A stretch of DNA of 64,000 nt, from assembly GCA_016720145.1 (NCBI GenBank), contig JADJXV010000003.1, forward strand, positions 434,001 through 498,000. Direction: 5' to 3'. The position numbers and the translations under genes are program-made. The notes beneath the pieces were generated by a model, which did no database searches, was not told where the DNA came from, and saw only the letters and a program-made list of their open reading frames with translations. Positions 53,420-62,837 of the stretch are shown here, in pieces (position 1 is the first letter of the stretch; each line of letters opens with the position of its first letter). The stretch comes from Ignavibacteria bacterium. Lineage in GTDB: Bacteria > Bacteroidota > Ignavibacteria > Kapaibacteriales > UBA961.

Positions 53420-54118
53420 CTACCGAATTCCAAAACCATAGAACAGCATGATACCACTCGACTTGGATTCATTAAAGGGCATACTCGAATAACGCAGACC
53501 CACAAAATCAAAATAAGGTTCGCCAAGCCAGTATTGCAGTTCAACAGTATGCATCGAACCATCTTCCTTGGGTACTATACATCCATAAAAAAATCCGGCT
53601 CCGCCTCGAGATATGTTGAGTTGAATATCCTTGTAGGAATATTTTAGGACTACTTTGCTTCCTATATATCCTCCTACAGGAGTTGAAAACACAACAATTG
53701 GGTCATAAAACATACCGACCGTGTTATCATTATCAATTTTGTACCGACCGGTTAATCCGAAGATGTCTGCACTTATTTCTGCAGCAAGCTTAGAATTGAA
53801 CGATCCCAATCCGACAAGAACATCTGAAGCCCATCCAAAACTAAATGTTTTAGCTGCAATGGTTTTAGAACTGTATTTTCCAAAATCTCCACCAAATTCA
53901 CAGAATATTCCTCCAGTATATCCGGAGAGCTGAGGGTTATTGATTTTTTGAGATTCATACTTCTGAGCATACCCAAAGAACGTAAATTCTTGAGAATATA
54001 GAGTAGAAGTACAACTAATGAATGTTGAAAGAATGATGAAAAATGATTTCATCCGCAGGGTGAATAGTATTTGTAAAATTACTTTTGATGTAGAAACAGT
54101 ATTTTTTATGAGACTCAT
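53420..54118 (-). CDS. Predicted outer-membrane beta-barrel protein
   Basis: 232 residues from ATG 54118, which has GAGGG at ribosome-site distance; ATG 54052 (MKSFFIILSTFIS) would give a shorter, more ordinary signal peptide ending LYSQ, and is a real alternative. The mature part is made of alternating short beta strands rich in Gly and aromatic residues (GGIFCEFGGDF; GRYKIDNDNTVGMFYDP; VGGYIGSKVVLKYSY) and ends in an aromatic/Arg tail (IMLFYGFGIR). No conserved family recognised. Confidence 0.65.
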   Translation of the reverse strand: MSLIKNTVSTSKVILQILFTLRMKSFFIILSTFISCTSTLYSQEFTFFGYAQKYESQKINNPQLSGYTGGIFCEFGGDFGKYSSKTIAAKTFSFGWASDVLVGLGSFNSKLAAEISADIFGLTGRYKIDNDNTVGMFYDPIVVFSTPVGGYIGSKVVLKYSYKDIQLNISRGGAGFFYGCIVPKEDGSMHTVELQYWLGEPYFDFVGLRYSSMPFNESKSSGIMLFYGFGIR

Positions 54119-54594
54119 AAGCCCTCTTCGATAAAAATGAATAATGTACAACAAGCAGCACTTTGCTACTTTTGCGACTGACTTTCGTCGTGGCTACAGG
54201 ATATAGTTGGGAGCCCATTTATCGATGTTTCTACGTTCTTTATAATCCTTTCTACTTGTGATATGAGTGCTACTCTTCAGACTATCAATACCACTTCAAT
54301 TCTATATCCGTATTTCAGTTGTGTCGATGTATCTGGTTGTTTTGCAATAGTTATATGTAATTTTCTCTACTCAGTAGTATCATTTAAATTCTATAAGGTC
54401 GTACTTAACTTCACGTTAATTTTTCATAACTTAATCATCTAGATCTCATTTCAAACTATCATCTCTCAGCAATAACTACCGATACAAACTTAGTCCCTCC
54501 TCATACTTGCTTACCTACGTATGCCTACGTATTTTTGTAATTGAGAGATATATGTTTGACTAATCTTGCCTCTTGTCCCGGGAAAGTATTCGAT
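54119..54594. other. Intergenic region, 476 bases
   Basis: No gene. Holds a good promoter (54507-54537) near its right end. An isolated TACTTTTG (54167-54174) on the plus strand has no gene close downstream and is probably chance. Confidence 0.55.
54507..54537 (+). promoter_or_regulatory. Bacteroidota-type promoter for the TPR-LuxR gene
   Basis: TTG (54507-54509), 20-base spacer, TATTTTTG (54530-54537). Transcription near 54544 makes the TTG at 54541 unusable as a start codon, so ATG 54595 is preferred. Confidence 0.6.
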
Positions 54595-56538
54595 ATGGAA
54601 CGTAATGAAAAGAAATATTTGGAACATCTCTGTAAGCTGACGGAAGATGCAGAAGCCGCCAAAAAACTTGGTAATTGGTTGGAAGTAGAACGGTTAGCAA
54701 ATGTCATATTGACGATCACTCCACACCATGAGCTCGACTCTGACACGCATCATGTGGAAAATTTCACAAAAGAATCTTCTCGACAATTAGCCCAAACGCA
54801 TCGGCTCCTGTCCGAATCTCTCTGGCGTCGCGGTACGTACTCCGAGGCGAATAAAACGGCTGAACGTGCGATTGAATTCGCCCAAAAATCAGGCAATCAC
54901 ACCGAACTTATTCAATGCTTGAGTAATATGGGAACAGTGCTCGAAAAATTAAGAGAATATAAGAACGCACGTAAAATGTATGACCAAGCTTTGATACTCG
55001 CCCGCGATCATGGTGACCGGGTAAATATAGCCCGTCTTACCGGGAATATTGGCATACTTCATCTCAGTAATTTTGAATATCAGCAGGCACTTGTGTATTT
55101 TCAAGAAGCGCTTGAAATTAATACTGAACTAGATCGAAAAGAAGGAATGGCGAGAAATTTGGGGAATATCGGGATAGTCTATTATTGACGTGCCGAACAT
55201 TACAAAGCAATCGACTATTATCAGCAAGCACTTGAAATAGAACAGCTTCTCGGCAGAACAGACGGTATCGTGCAGAATCTGAGCAATCTCGGTACGTTGT
55301 GTGTAGATATCGCAGACTACTCCCAAGCACTCATCTATCTCCGTGCAGCATTGAAGATTCATGAAGATATGGGGTCACTGTACAAAGGGTATGTGCTAAG
55401 CTCTATCTGCTTGACATATATTCGATTACGTGAATTTCCAACCGCTCTTGACTATGGTCAATTAGCACTCGAATCAGCACTCGCAATGAACGATTCATAC
55501 CTCGAAGCGACGATTCACACCAATATCGCAAATGCCTTTCTTGCTCAAAATGACTACCCACCGGCAGAAATGCATCTGCGCATAGCTCTCAACATCTATG
55601 AAAAGATTCAATCCCCTACCGGAATTGCGCTGATTATCGGGAATTTGGGGAATATTCAAGGTTCGCTCGGCAAACACCAGCAAGCGCTCGACCTAATGCT
55701 TCGTGCAGTAGAGTTATATAATGACGCCGGAAATTATGCCGGAGCAGCACGCAATCTTGCCAATGCAGGGCTCATCTATGCAGATGAAAACTATGAAGGT
55801 TATGACAGATCAAAAGCCGAAGAACTACTAGCAAAAGCTATCGCGCTTGATGAAGATTGTGGCACCAAAGCGCAAAGTATTGAACCTCTGAAAAAGCTGG
55901 CAAAGATGTATGAACATGACGGCCGGCTCCGTGAAGCGCTCGATTGCACCAAGAAACTCTATCAGATTGAAGTGGAAATTGAACGAGCAGAAGCGCAAAA
56001 GCAAGCACAGCAATTTCATTATGAACGGAAGATTGCAGACTTGGAGCATAGGCGCGAGCTCGACAGGCAGGAAGCCGAGAGCAAACGTTTGGTATTTGAG
56101 CATACACTCCGCCTGCAACGTGATGAACTTGAAAAAAGCATCGCACGACTCGTTGAAAAAAACAAATTTCTTTCGTCAATTATCGCGGAAATGCGTGAGG
56201 TAGGACGCTTTACGCGTGGCGAAGGGAGCTTAAAAACAGATGAGCTTATCGAAAAAATCCGACGAAATATCGCCTCGATGGAGTCACTCGGCACACTCGA
56301 ACAGCAAATGAATGATGTTCATAGAGAATTTATCCGCAAGATCCGCGAGCTATTCCCCTCACTAACCACAATGGAAGTAAAAATTGCTGTTCTGCTCAAG
56401 ATGAATCTCACCTCCCCTAATATCGCCTCGCTTCTCTTTATCTCCCACCGCACCGTCGAAGTACACCGGTCGCACATCCGCAAGAAAATGGGACTAAATG
56501 CCACGGACAATATGTATTATGAACTTGGGAAGTTGTGA
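54595..56538 (+). pseudogene. TPR protein with C-terminal LuxR-type HTH, in-frame stop
   Basis: 647 codons in one frame with a TGA at 55186-55188. Cytoplasmic sensor/regulator: about eight TPR units (residues about 30-440; e.g. LIQCLSNMGTVLEKLREYKN, GNLGNIQGSLGKHQQALDLM), a long coiled coil (about 450-545, many Glu/Lys/Arg), and a LuxR-type helix-turn-helix (about 585-645: EVKIAVLLKMNLTSPNIASL, FISHRTVEVHRSHIRKKMGL). Bacteroidota use such TPR-HTH proteins as transcriptional regulators. The TGA falls in a TPR (GIVYY-stop-RAEHYKAIDYYQ) where Trp, Arg or Gly would fit. Everything else is intact; the pieces on both sides are plausible halves of one protein. Confidence 0.8.
55186..55188 (+). other. 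In-frame TGA in the TPR-LuxR gene
   Basis: TAT TAT TGA CGT GCC: the TPR consensus continues directly after the stop in the same frame. One substitution explains it. Confidence 0.8.
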
Positions 56539-56561
56539 AGGAAGTGTCCTGATCGAGTACA

Positions 56562-57845
56562 TTACGCATTGTATATCCAATCTCTGTACTCATCGACAAG
56601 CTTGCGGCTGATATCCGGCTCAAACTTTTTCAATTCATCAAGCAACAGAGCGTGCCGCTTTTCATCAAGTATAAATCCCGGTTCAATTACACCACGACTT
56701 TGTGCGAAGCCAATTCTATACGGTGTAGGAGGATGCGACGAATCGACCCGTGATTCATACAGCATATTTTCCCGCTGAATACGCTCAATTTCATGGTCGG
56801 GAATGGTAGTGATATTCGCCTGAAACTGCCCAAACACTTCATCTTCTCGGTGCTGCACCACCGCTTGCTGTACTGAAAGTTCCAGAAAATTATGATACGT
56901 CATCTTACGAAATGAAGATACCGTACTCGCATTACCACTCATCGTCATGGCCAGATAATCCGCATAATACTCCGCCTTCTGAGATTCATTAAGCGACAAC
57001 CAAAAAATGAGATAGCATCCCCCTAAAAATACATGCGAAATACACCACATAGCCATATTAAACGGTACAGAAAATATCATCGCAGAAATTCCGGCATCCG
57101 TCGTCAAAATCTCCATAGGATACGTGATATAATACCAACGATTGAGCGCCAACACCGCATACCAATGAAAGTACCCGCGCATGGGGTCACGGTTTACATC
57201 ATGGGCTAGCTCATGACTGATGAGCTCAACTGTTTCCTGTGCGTCGAATATATATAAAAGCGGATAGCCAAGGGTGAGTTTGCGTTTTCGGTGAATACCC
57301 ACATAACCCATTGACGCGTTAAAGTTATGATCTATCACGAGATAATCAATTGGTGATGCTCCTAGACGAACTCGTAATTCTTCTACTATGCTCCATAATA
57401 CCGGAGCATCCGAAAGTGATATAGTTTTCTTTGGAGGTTCATTAAATTGAGGGCGAAATAGATAAATTATCAGACTGCAGATAATAAAGCCAATGACAGC
57501 GAAAAAATTGGGGAATTGAAACACCAGCCAAATATCAATCGCTATAAAAGCCAACCACATCATTATTACACCAATTGCGACCGTAGTCGTGACAAATGCC
57601 GTCCATCGAAAAACGGGCTTCACATCTTGTATTGTCTTGACATACTCATAAAGGTTTTTACTGAATCGATCGCCAAGTTTCTTGACAAATTTATCATATA
57701 ATGAATCTTCAAACACGTCGTGATGATGTGCTTTCACATTCCAATTACACGCCTGGCACCAATCGGTAAAGCCCTCGTAGGATGGGTACGGTTGGTTGCA
57801 ATTCGGGCAGGATTTCAGGGTAGGATTCATTGCTTGTCTAATCAT
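56562..57845 (-). CDS. M48 family metallopeptidase with N-terminal zinc ribbon
   Basis: 427 residues; ATG 57830 five codons in is an alternative start. The N-terminus has two CxxC pairs (CPNCNQPY and CQACNWN), so a zinc ribbon. Two membrane helices (about 84-110 and 112-130: FVTTTVAIGVIMMWLAFIAI; FFAVIGFIICSLIIYLF) precede the catalytic domain with HExxH in ISHELAHDVNRDP and the third ligand Glu in KAEYYADYLAM. A third hydrophobic segment lies in between (FNMAMWCISHVFLGGCYLIFWL). Related to Ste24/HtpX-type membrane proteases for quality control, though the exact substrate is unknown. Convergent with the TPR-LuxR gene, 23 bases apart. Confidence 0.9.
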   Translation of the reverse strand: MIRQAMNPTLKSCPNCNQPYPSYEGFTDWCQACNWNVKAHHHDVFEDSLYDKFVKKLGDRFSKNLYEYVKTIQDVKPVFRWTAFVTTTVAIGVIMMWLAFIAIDIWLVFQFPNFFAVIGFIICSLIIYLFRPQFNEPPKKTISLSDAPVLWSIVEELRVRLGASPIDYLVIDHNFNASMGYVGIHRKRKLTLGYPLLYIFDAQETVELISHELAHDVNRDPMRGYFHWYAVLALNRWYYITYPMEILTTDAGISAMIFSVPFNMAMWCISHVFLGGCYLIFWLSLNESQKAEYYADYLAMTMSGNASTVSSFRKMTYHNFLELSVQQAVVQHREDEVFGQFQANITTIPDHEIERIQRENMLYESRVDSSHPPTPYRIGFAQSRGVIEPGFILDEKRHALLLDELKKFEPDISRKLVDEYRDWIYNA

Positions 57846-58550
57846 TGATTGAGCAAATTCAATGCTTAATAATCAGCAAGTTACTTTTTTTAACACAAAG
57901 GCACGAAGTGGGCACGAAGTTCACTATAGATCCTAGTATTTGTAGTGCGCTTTGTGGATTATCTTTGAGACCTTTGTGCTTAAAAATCAACACGTTACTT
58001 TTTTAACACAAAGGCACAAAGTGGACACAAAGGTCACTATAGATGCTAGTATTTGTAGTGGGCTTTGTGGTTACTTTGTACCTTCGTGTTGAAAATTCAA
58101 TAAGTTCCAATTTACGATTATTCACGTACAAAACAATCTGATGGAAATCAATCCCGCTGAACAGACATCATCTTGAGGTGGAGGAGAATATAGTAAAACT
58201 GGGCTTTAGACAAATTTACGTCCAGCTGATCTTTTCCGTCATATAACCAAAGACAATTCAAAAATAATCAACTTAGTTATACCCTTCATTATTCTCACTG
58301 ATTAAAGGGACAGAAAATTTCCGACCCTACAAGTCATAGTATTGTATACAGTTGTGAAGACAGGCAGTGGTTTTATGAGAATGTCCCTCAATTCAATTGT
58401 GTGGATTTTCAGCCTAGTATACTCATCACCATTATGGATCTTTTGGAGTGCGTTTACGTAGATCTATCCATTACTATTTCGCACTTATCTCATATTTGAA
58501 ACCCAAGCGTGGAATTCTCAACGGTATGTATAAAAAAATTACTCAAGCCA
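57846..58550. other. Intergenic region, 705 bases
   Basis: No supported gene. The left third holds a tandem direct repeat (57863-58090). From 58091 to 58550 I see no gene, promoter or hairpin with confidence. Confidence 0.6.
57863..58090. repeat. Two tandem ~114-base repeat units
   Basis: Copy 1 starts at 57863 (TGCTTAATAATCA...), copy 2 at 57977 (TGCTTAAAAATCA...). Shared blocks: TTAACACAAAGGCAC, CACTATAGAT.CTAGTATT, TGTAGTG.GCTTTGTGG and a closing ACCTT.GTG. Within each copy AACACAAAGG and CCTTTGTG are inverted. Similar 'CTTTGTG...CACAAAG' sequences are dispersed in many Bacteroidota genomes. Confidence 0.7.
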
Positions 58551-61163
58551 TCACCAACGTACATTCATTATAATTCTTCCGGTTCTCTCCAATGCAAATG
58601 TTTTTTTAAAATCTTGCGCTTGAGACTCGCGATAGTCGAATCGCATCTCAAGTGTGCCGAATGAACCCACCTCCACTCTTGCAGAACAGTAACCGCCGAT
58701 AACACCCGGACGAGCAATACCTCCAAGGTACGTTGCCACACTTCCAATCGTAGCTTCACAACAATTATATGGTGTAAATAGTAGAGAGATATCACCTGTA
58801 TAAGATTCTGAAGTAACAGATAATACCGTTTCTGTCAAGCTATCAGCTCCATCCGACCCTTGCACCCGTAATGACTTCATAGGGTGATTGTCTGTAGCTG
58901 AGTAATTGGTCATTAAACCTAAAGCGATGTATTTTCCAAAGCTAATTCGATTGCTAGCTAAAAAAGTGGTAGAAGTAAATATACCCGATGAATCAGTTGT
59001 TTGGCTTCCTGATGTAGTTCCTACTTTATACATTATTGATGCATACGATGAAACCCGAATATCATTATGACCGAATAAATGTGTTGCCGTCAAGAACCAT
59101 TGATTGATTGAATTATGTATGGAAGCTCTTCGAATAGTATCTTTTTTATCTGTCTCGAGAGTTTGAAAATGTCTTGAATAATCTATTGTAAGAGCCGGCA
59201 ACCCACGAAAACGTAAATCCAAGCTACTATTGACCATACGAATTATTGAATGATTTACTGAATCTTTAAATCCTGCTTCGTCATAGGAGAATGAAGTTTT
59301 GAACCGCATCTGTTTGCTGAGAAATTTATGTTCATAAAATACATTTCCATTCAAGACATCCGTTCGCATGCCTGCTACTCCGAATGATCTGAATCCTCCG
59401 CCTACATAACGCACTGCAACAGCAAGCTTTGTATCTTCGAGCAATGAGTAGCTTGCCTTTGTCATAAAATTAAAATCAGTGATCGTACTATATTTTTCAT
59501 CGAATTTAAACATTTCCGGTAGTGATTGTGGAGATGGAATCAATCGGAGCGATGGATAATTTGGTATGTCTTGCAAATACATAAGATTAAATTCAAAGTC
59601 ACAGATGAGACGTGCGCTGTCGAGGGCAAAATGCCCGGCTGTGCCAAAACCGAAGTTTTTTTGAGGAGATAGAAGAGTATTTGTTCTACTCACTAGAGAA
59701 TCAGGCTTTTCGATAATCTGTGTAGAGTCTGTATCTTGGTTCACCGTGTCAAATACTTTATACCTCTCAATAATTGGTCTATTCAATATACTTTGCATGA
59801 ATAAGCTCTCTTCATCATCCTCACCATACATACCTGTAAGTGCTATATAATTTCCATTCTTTCGTCCGTACCCTACTCTTGCTGAGTAGATATTTCTATA
59901 GAATTCCATCGATTGAAGGAGTGGATTTTGAAGTAATGTGCTGTCATCCTGTTGTTCAATTTTCTCGGCAAGTGATGGTAATTCGACTTGTCGTTGTACT
60001 TTCCCTGCCGATGCTGCAAGATAGATATTTCCTGGATTATATTCGATCATTCCACCATTTATTGTTACATTATTAAACAGGAATGTACCGAATTTTGGGG
60101 ACACTTTACCGACACCAAATGACGGAAATTGTGAGAGAATTTCTTGTTCAGGAGTCATCACATCAAATTCACGGAGCAATTCTAGATTTTGATCAATTAC
60201 TCCGGTACGTAATTGCTGAAGAGCGGTAATTTTTTCTGAGAATAGAAGCGAATCCTCAGATGTAAGGATTCGCAAAGAGTCAATGCCGGCAGAATCACGC
60301 GCGCGCTCTATTTCGCGAATCTTTTCATCTATGCGTTGAGAGAATACAAGATTGAGACCTTTGTTTGTATTCTGCGAACCGAATGCCCCTCGGGAAATAT
60401 CTGATTGCTGAAGGTTTTCTTCAGTTGAAAGCAGAAAATTCATTCCTAATGGCACACCAAAAAGCTTGAGAGTCGGTGAGGCTTCGAGCCGATGAGATAT
60501 TGCTGGTGATACCGATAAATTACCTTTTCGATTGCTACCGGTATATATATAACGAGCTGTACCATTAAACTCTAAGGGTGAGTTTTTTGATGTGTTCATT
60601 TCTGAGAGCGAATCTTGATTTATATCTTGAGGAATAGAATCTTGCTCATCAGAAATTGACTCGTTGGTTGGTATCGGAGATGAATTATTTCCGATGGCGG
60701 ACTCATCCAAAGGTTCAGTCGGATCATGATAAACGAATGTCCATATTTCACTACTACTTATCACCTTTTGATTTTTAGGTTCTGCAGATAAATTTTTATT
60801 GATTTTGGCGATGATATGCCATGCATACCGTTTACCGTGATGAAGATTTCTGACGGCAGGATTAGTTTGCCATGAGGTAGAAGTCAAATTTTCTTTAAGA
60901 ATTACAGGGGGATTCAGACGGAGTGCTTCTTCGGGAGTTTGTCCTTCGAGGATTTCTACTACAATTAAGTCACAGTACATAGCATTCCCGCCGCTTGCTT
61001 TAGCTTGTACAAACCATGTCCAGACAATTTGCGACTCCGCCACATCTTTTCCGTCGTAGGGTCCGACCAAGATTGGTGCAAGTGCCGTAGGATCTTGTGC
61101 TAAAAGCGGCGTAATCATCAAACAGACAGTGAGTATTGAAAGGTAGATTCGCAAGTATAGCAT
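58551..61163 (-). CDS. Large outer-membrane beta-barrel protein (operon with vitellogenin-like gene)
   Basis: 870 residues, signal peptide ending LLAQ. An Fn3-like N-terminal domain (about 25-135: ILVGPYDGKDVAESQIVWTW, HHGKRYAWHIIAKI) is followed by an acidic Ser/Asn-rich linker and then a beta-barrel of many short amphipathic strands. Examples: FNGTARYIYTGSNRKG; MFYKVG-type; and a final strand RTGRIIMNVRW ending in Trp, typical of an outer-membrane C-terminus. No T9SS signal. It starts 29 bases after the vitellogenin-like gene, so the two are cotranscribed. Might be an anchor or channel for the partner proteins; this is inference. Confidence 0.72.
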   Translation of the reverse strand: MLYLRIYLSILTVCLMITPLLAQDPTALAPILVGPYDGKDVAESQIVWTWFVQAKASGGNAMYCDLIVVEILEGQTPEEALRLNPPVILKENLTSTSWQTNPAVRNLHHGKRYAWHIIAKINKNLSAEPKNQKVISSSEIWTFVYHDPTEPLDESAIGNNSSPIPTNESISDEQDSIPQDINQDSLSEMNTSKNSPLEFNGTARYIYTGSNRKGNLSVSPAISHRLEASPTLKLFGVPLGMNFLLSTEENLQQSDISRGAFGSQNTNKGLNLVFSQRIDEKIREIERARDSAGIDSLRILTSEDSLLFSEKITALQQLRTGVIDQNLELLREFDVMTPEQEILSQFPSFGVGKVSPKFGTFLFNNVTINGGMIEYNPGNIYLAASAGKVQRQVELPSLAEKIEQQDDSTLLQNPLLQSMEFYRNIYSARVGYGRKNGNYIALTGMYGEDDEESLFMQSILNRPIIERYKVFDTVNQDTDSTQIIEKPDSLVSRTNTLLSPQKNFGFGTAGHFALDSARLICDFEFNLMYLQDIPNYPSLRLIPSPQSLPEMFKFDEKYSTITDFNFMTKASYSLLEDTKLAVAVRYVGGGFRSFGVAGMRTDVLNGNVFYEHKFLSKQMRFKTSFSYDEAGFKDSVNHSIIRMVNSSLDLRFRGLPALTIDYSRHFQTLETDKKDTIRRASIHNSINQWFLTATHLFGHNDIRVSSYASIMYKVGTTSGSQTTDSSGIFTSTTFLASNRISFGKYIALGLMTNYSATDNHPMKSLRVQGSDGADSLTETVLSVTSESYTGDISLLFTPYNCCEATIGSVATYLGGIARPGVIGGYCSARVEVGSFGTLEMRFDYRESQAQDFKKTFALERTGRIIMNVRW

Positions 61164-61192
61164 AACAATTCACAAGAATCAATTATTTTATT

Positions 61193-62814
61193 TTACAATG
61201 AATTACTTCTGTTTTTCCGAAACCGCAGTACGTCTAATGCTGTATTTTTGACACTCTCATCCGATTTTCTTTTCGTTGCTTTTTTCAAGATCTTATCCAC
61301 TTCGCTCGATGTAATAAATCGTAATGATTTTAGAGCAATACACTGAATTGGAATCGTTCCATTCTCGTAAAATTTGAGAATCTCAGGTATCGCATTTGTG
61401 CTGCCGGAATTTCCAAGTACCGCTAAATACTGATCACTGTCATTGATTTTACTAAGCTTATTTATTATGAGGTTAGTTATTTTTTCGGCTCTACCCGGAT
61501 TTTGAATCAAGAGATTTCTTGCAATGTTTCCTAAAGCTAATTGTGCTGTTCTCTGTGATTCTGAGTCGATATTCTCATCGTCGAAAGCAAGCCTGGTGAT
61601 GATTTGTTTGGTTCGGATGGATGGATTATTAATATAGACCATTAGTGGCAAGAGTTGGTCAAGAGCTAAGGGTTCATTTTTTCTCCATTCAATTGCATCG
61701 AGTAGATGTTTTTCCCCTATCTTCGTTTCTGACTCCGCCATGATTAATGATATCATCATGAATGCAAATTCCATAACAGAATCATTGTGGATATACTGAG
61801 AGAGAAGTGGACAGCTATCTTGCCTGAGATTGAGCAATGCAGCTAGCTTATCACTTAAGGTATCATCCCAACGTATTCCTAGCTGTTGAAGAGAATCTGC
61901 TCGATGAAGTATCGTATGTTCATTATCTGCACCAAGAATTCTCTCATATTTCAACCGCTTCATTTTCAATGCAGATACATCGACAACTAATGAATACCAA
62001 TCAGTATATTCACGACTTCTGACAGGTCGTGAATACTCTGCGCTGTCAGATACCATAGTTGCAGTAAATCTACTAACACTTCCGGCGATTACTTTATTTC
62101 CGACAACTGTTTGCTTGCTTTCTTTGGCGCGGAATCGCATTATTGTGCGTTGTATGGTATCTGCTCTGATTTTCCCGGAAAATTGTACGCGAATTATTGC
62201 ATTATCAAAATCACTGATACTACCCGTTAAGCTAGTATATCCGGTCTTTCTTTTTGTGAGGTCGAGGATCCTTTGTGAAGGAGATGTTCGCCGATATTCA
62301 GCCGAATAGCTACCGGTAGGGTCTGTTTCTTGATAATAATAAACTGATTGAGCGTTCTTTGGAAACCCTATCTGGAATAAACCAAGAATATTCCTTATTA
62401 TTACTATACTTACAGGATGAATTGTACTGTCAAGAGATAGTGACTGTATTATTCCGGAAGATAGTTGCCGTACGAATACAGGTACCGTAACTCCATTTTT
62501 AATCTCAGCCAATAATTCTGGGGTAAGCGGTGTATCATCATTCCTAATAGTAAGCTCATTAATTGAAATTTTGACAAAAGATGTATGCAATGAATCTTCA
62601 TTTCTATTTGAATTGCAAGTATTCTTCCTTTGCAACTCATGTGAATTTTCTGCTTTTGGACAATCATACTTTTCATACCTTTCATCATTGCAGAAGGGTC
62701 ATGAAGTGCAGATGTAGAGTACTCGAAAGCGTACATCTTCCCTTGATCATTGGAGGCATGTATTGATATTCCGCCATATAAACTAATAATAGCAATGAGT
62801 ATGAGCAAACTCAT
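61193..62814 (-). pseudogene. Vitellogenin/large lipid transfer protein-like secreted protein, frameshifted
   Basis: About 540 residues in two frames. Start ATG 62814 follows AGGTG; signal peptide SLLILIAIISLYGG. Frame 1 reads YAFEYSTSALHDPSAMMKGMK, the first strand of a vitellogenin-type N-sheet; frame 2 continues with KISINELTIRNDD. Then comes SIVIIRNILGLFQIGFPK, which recalls the eukaryotic 'LniKRGiLslLQ'. QETDPTGSYSAEYR recalls 'EeDv.G.C.T.Y', with Cys replaced by Tyr. The C-terminal half is helical and HEAT-like (RTAQLALGNIARNLL; YLAVLGNSGSTNAIPEILKF; CIALKSLRF), like the lipovitellin helical domain. One missing base near 62621-62633 breaks the frame. Lipid transfer is inference from family likeness. 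Confidence 0.72.
62621..62633 (-). other. Frame break in the vitellogenin-like gene
   Basis: Minus strand ATG AGT TGC AAA GGA AGA ATA: the frame to the left carries the N-terminus, the frame with AGG AAG AAT ACT TGC carries the rest. One extra base in GG or AA (GGG AAG or AGA AAT) would join them. Confidence 0.65.
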
Positions 62815-62837
62815 TTTCACACCTACATTGCATTTAC

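Noticed and set aside
54167..54174. TACTTTTG on the plus strand
   Set aside because: Fits TAnnTTTG but no gene starts within 400 bases except one with its own better promoter.
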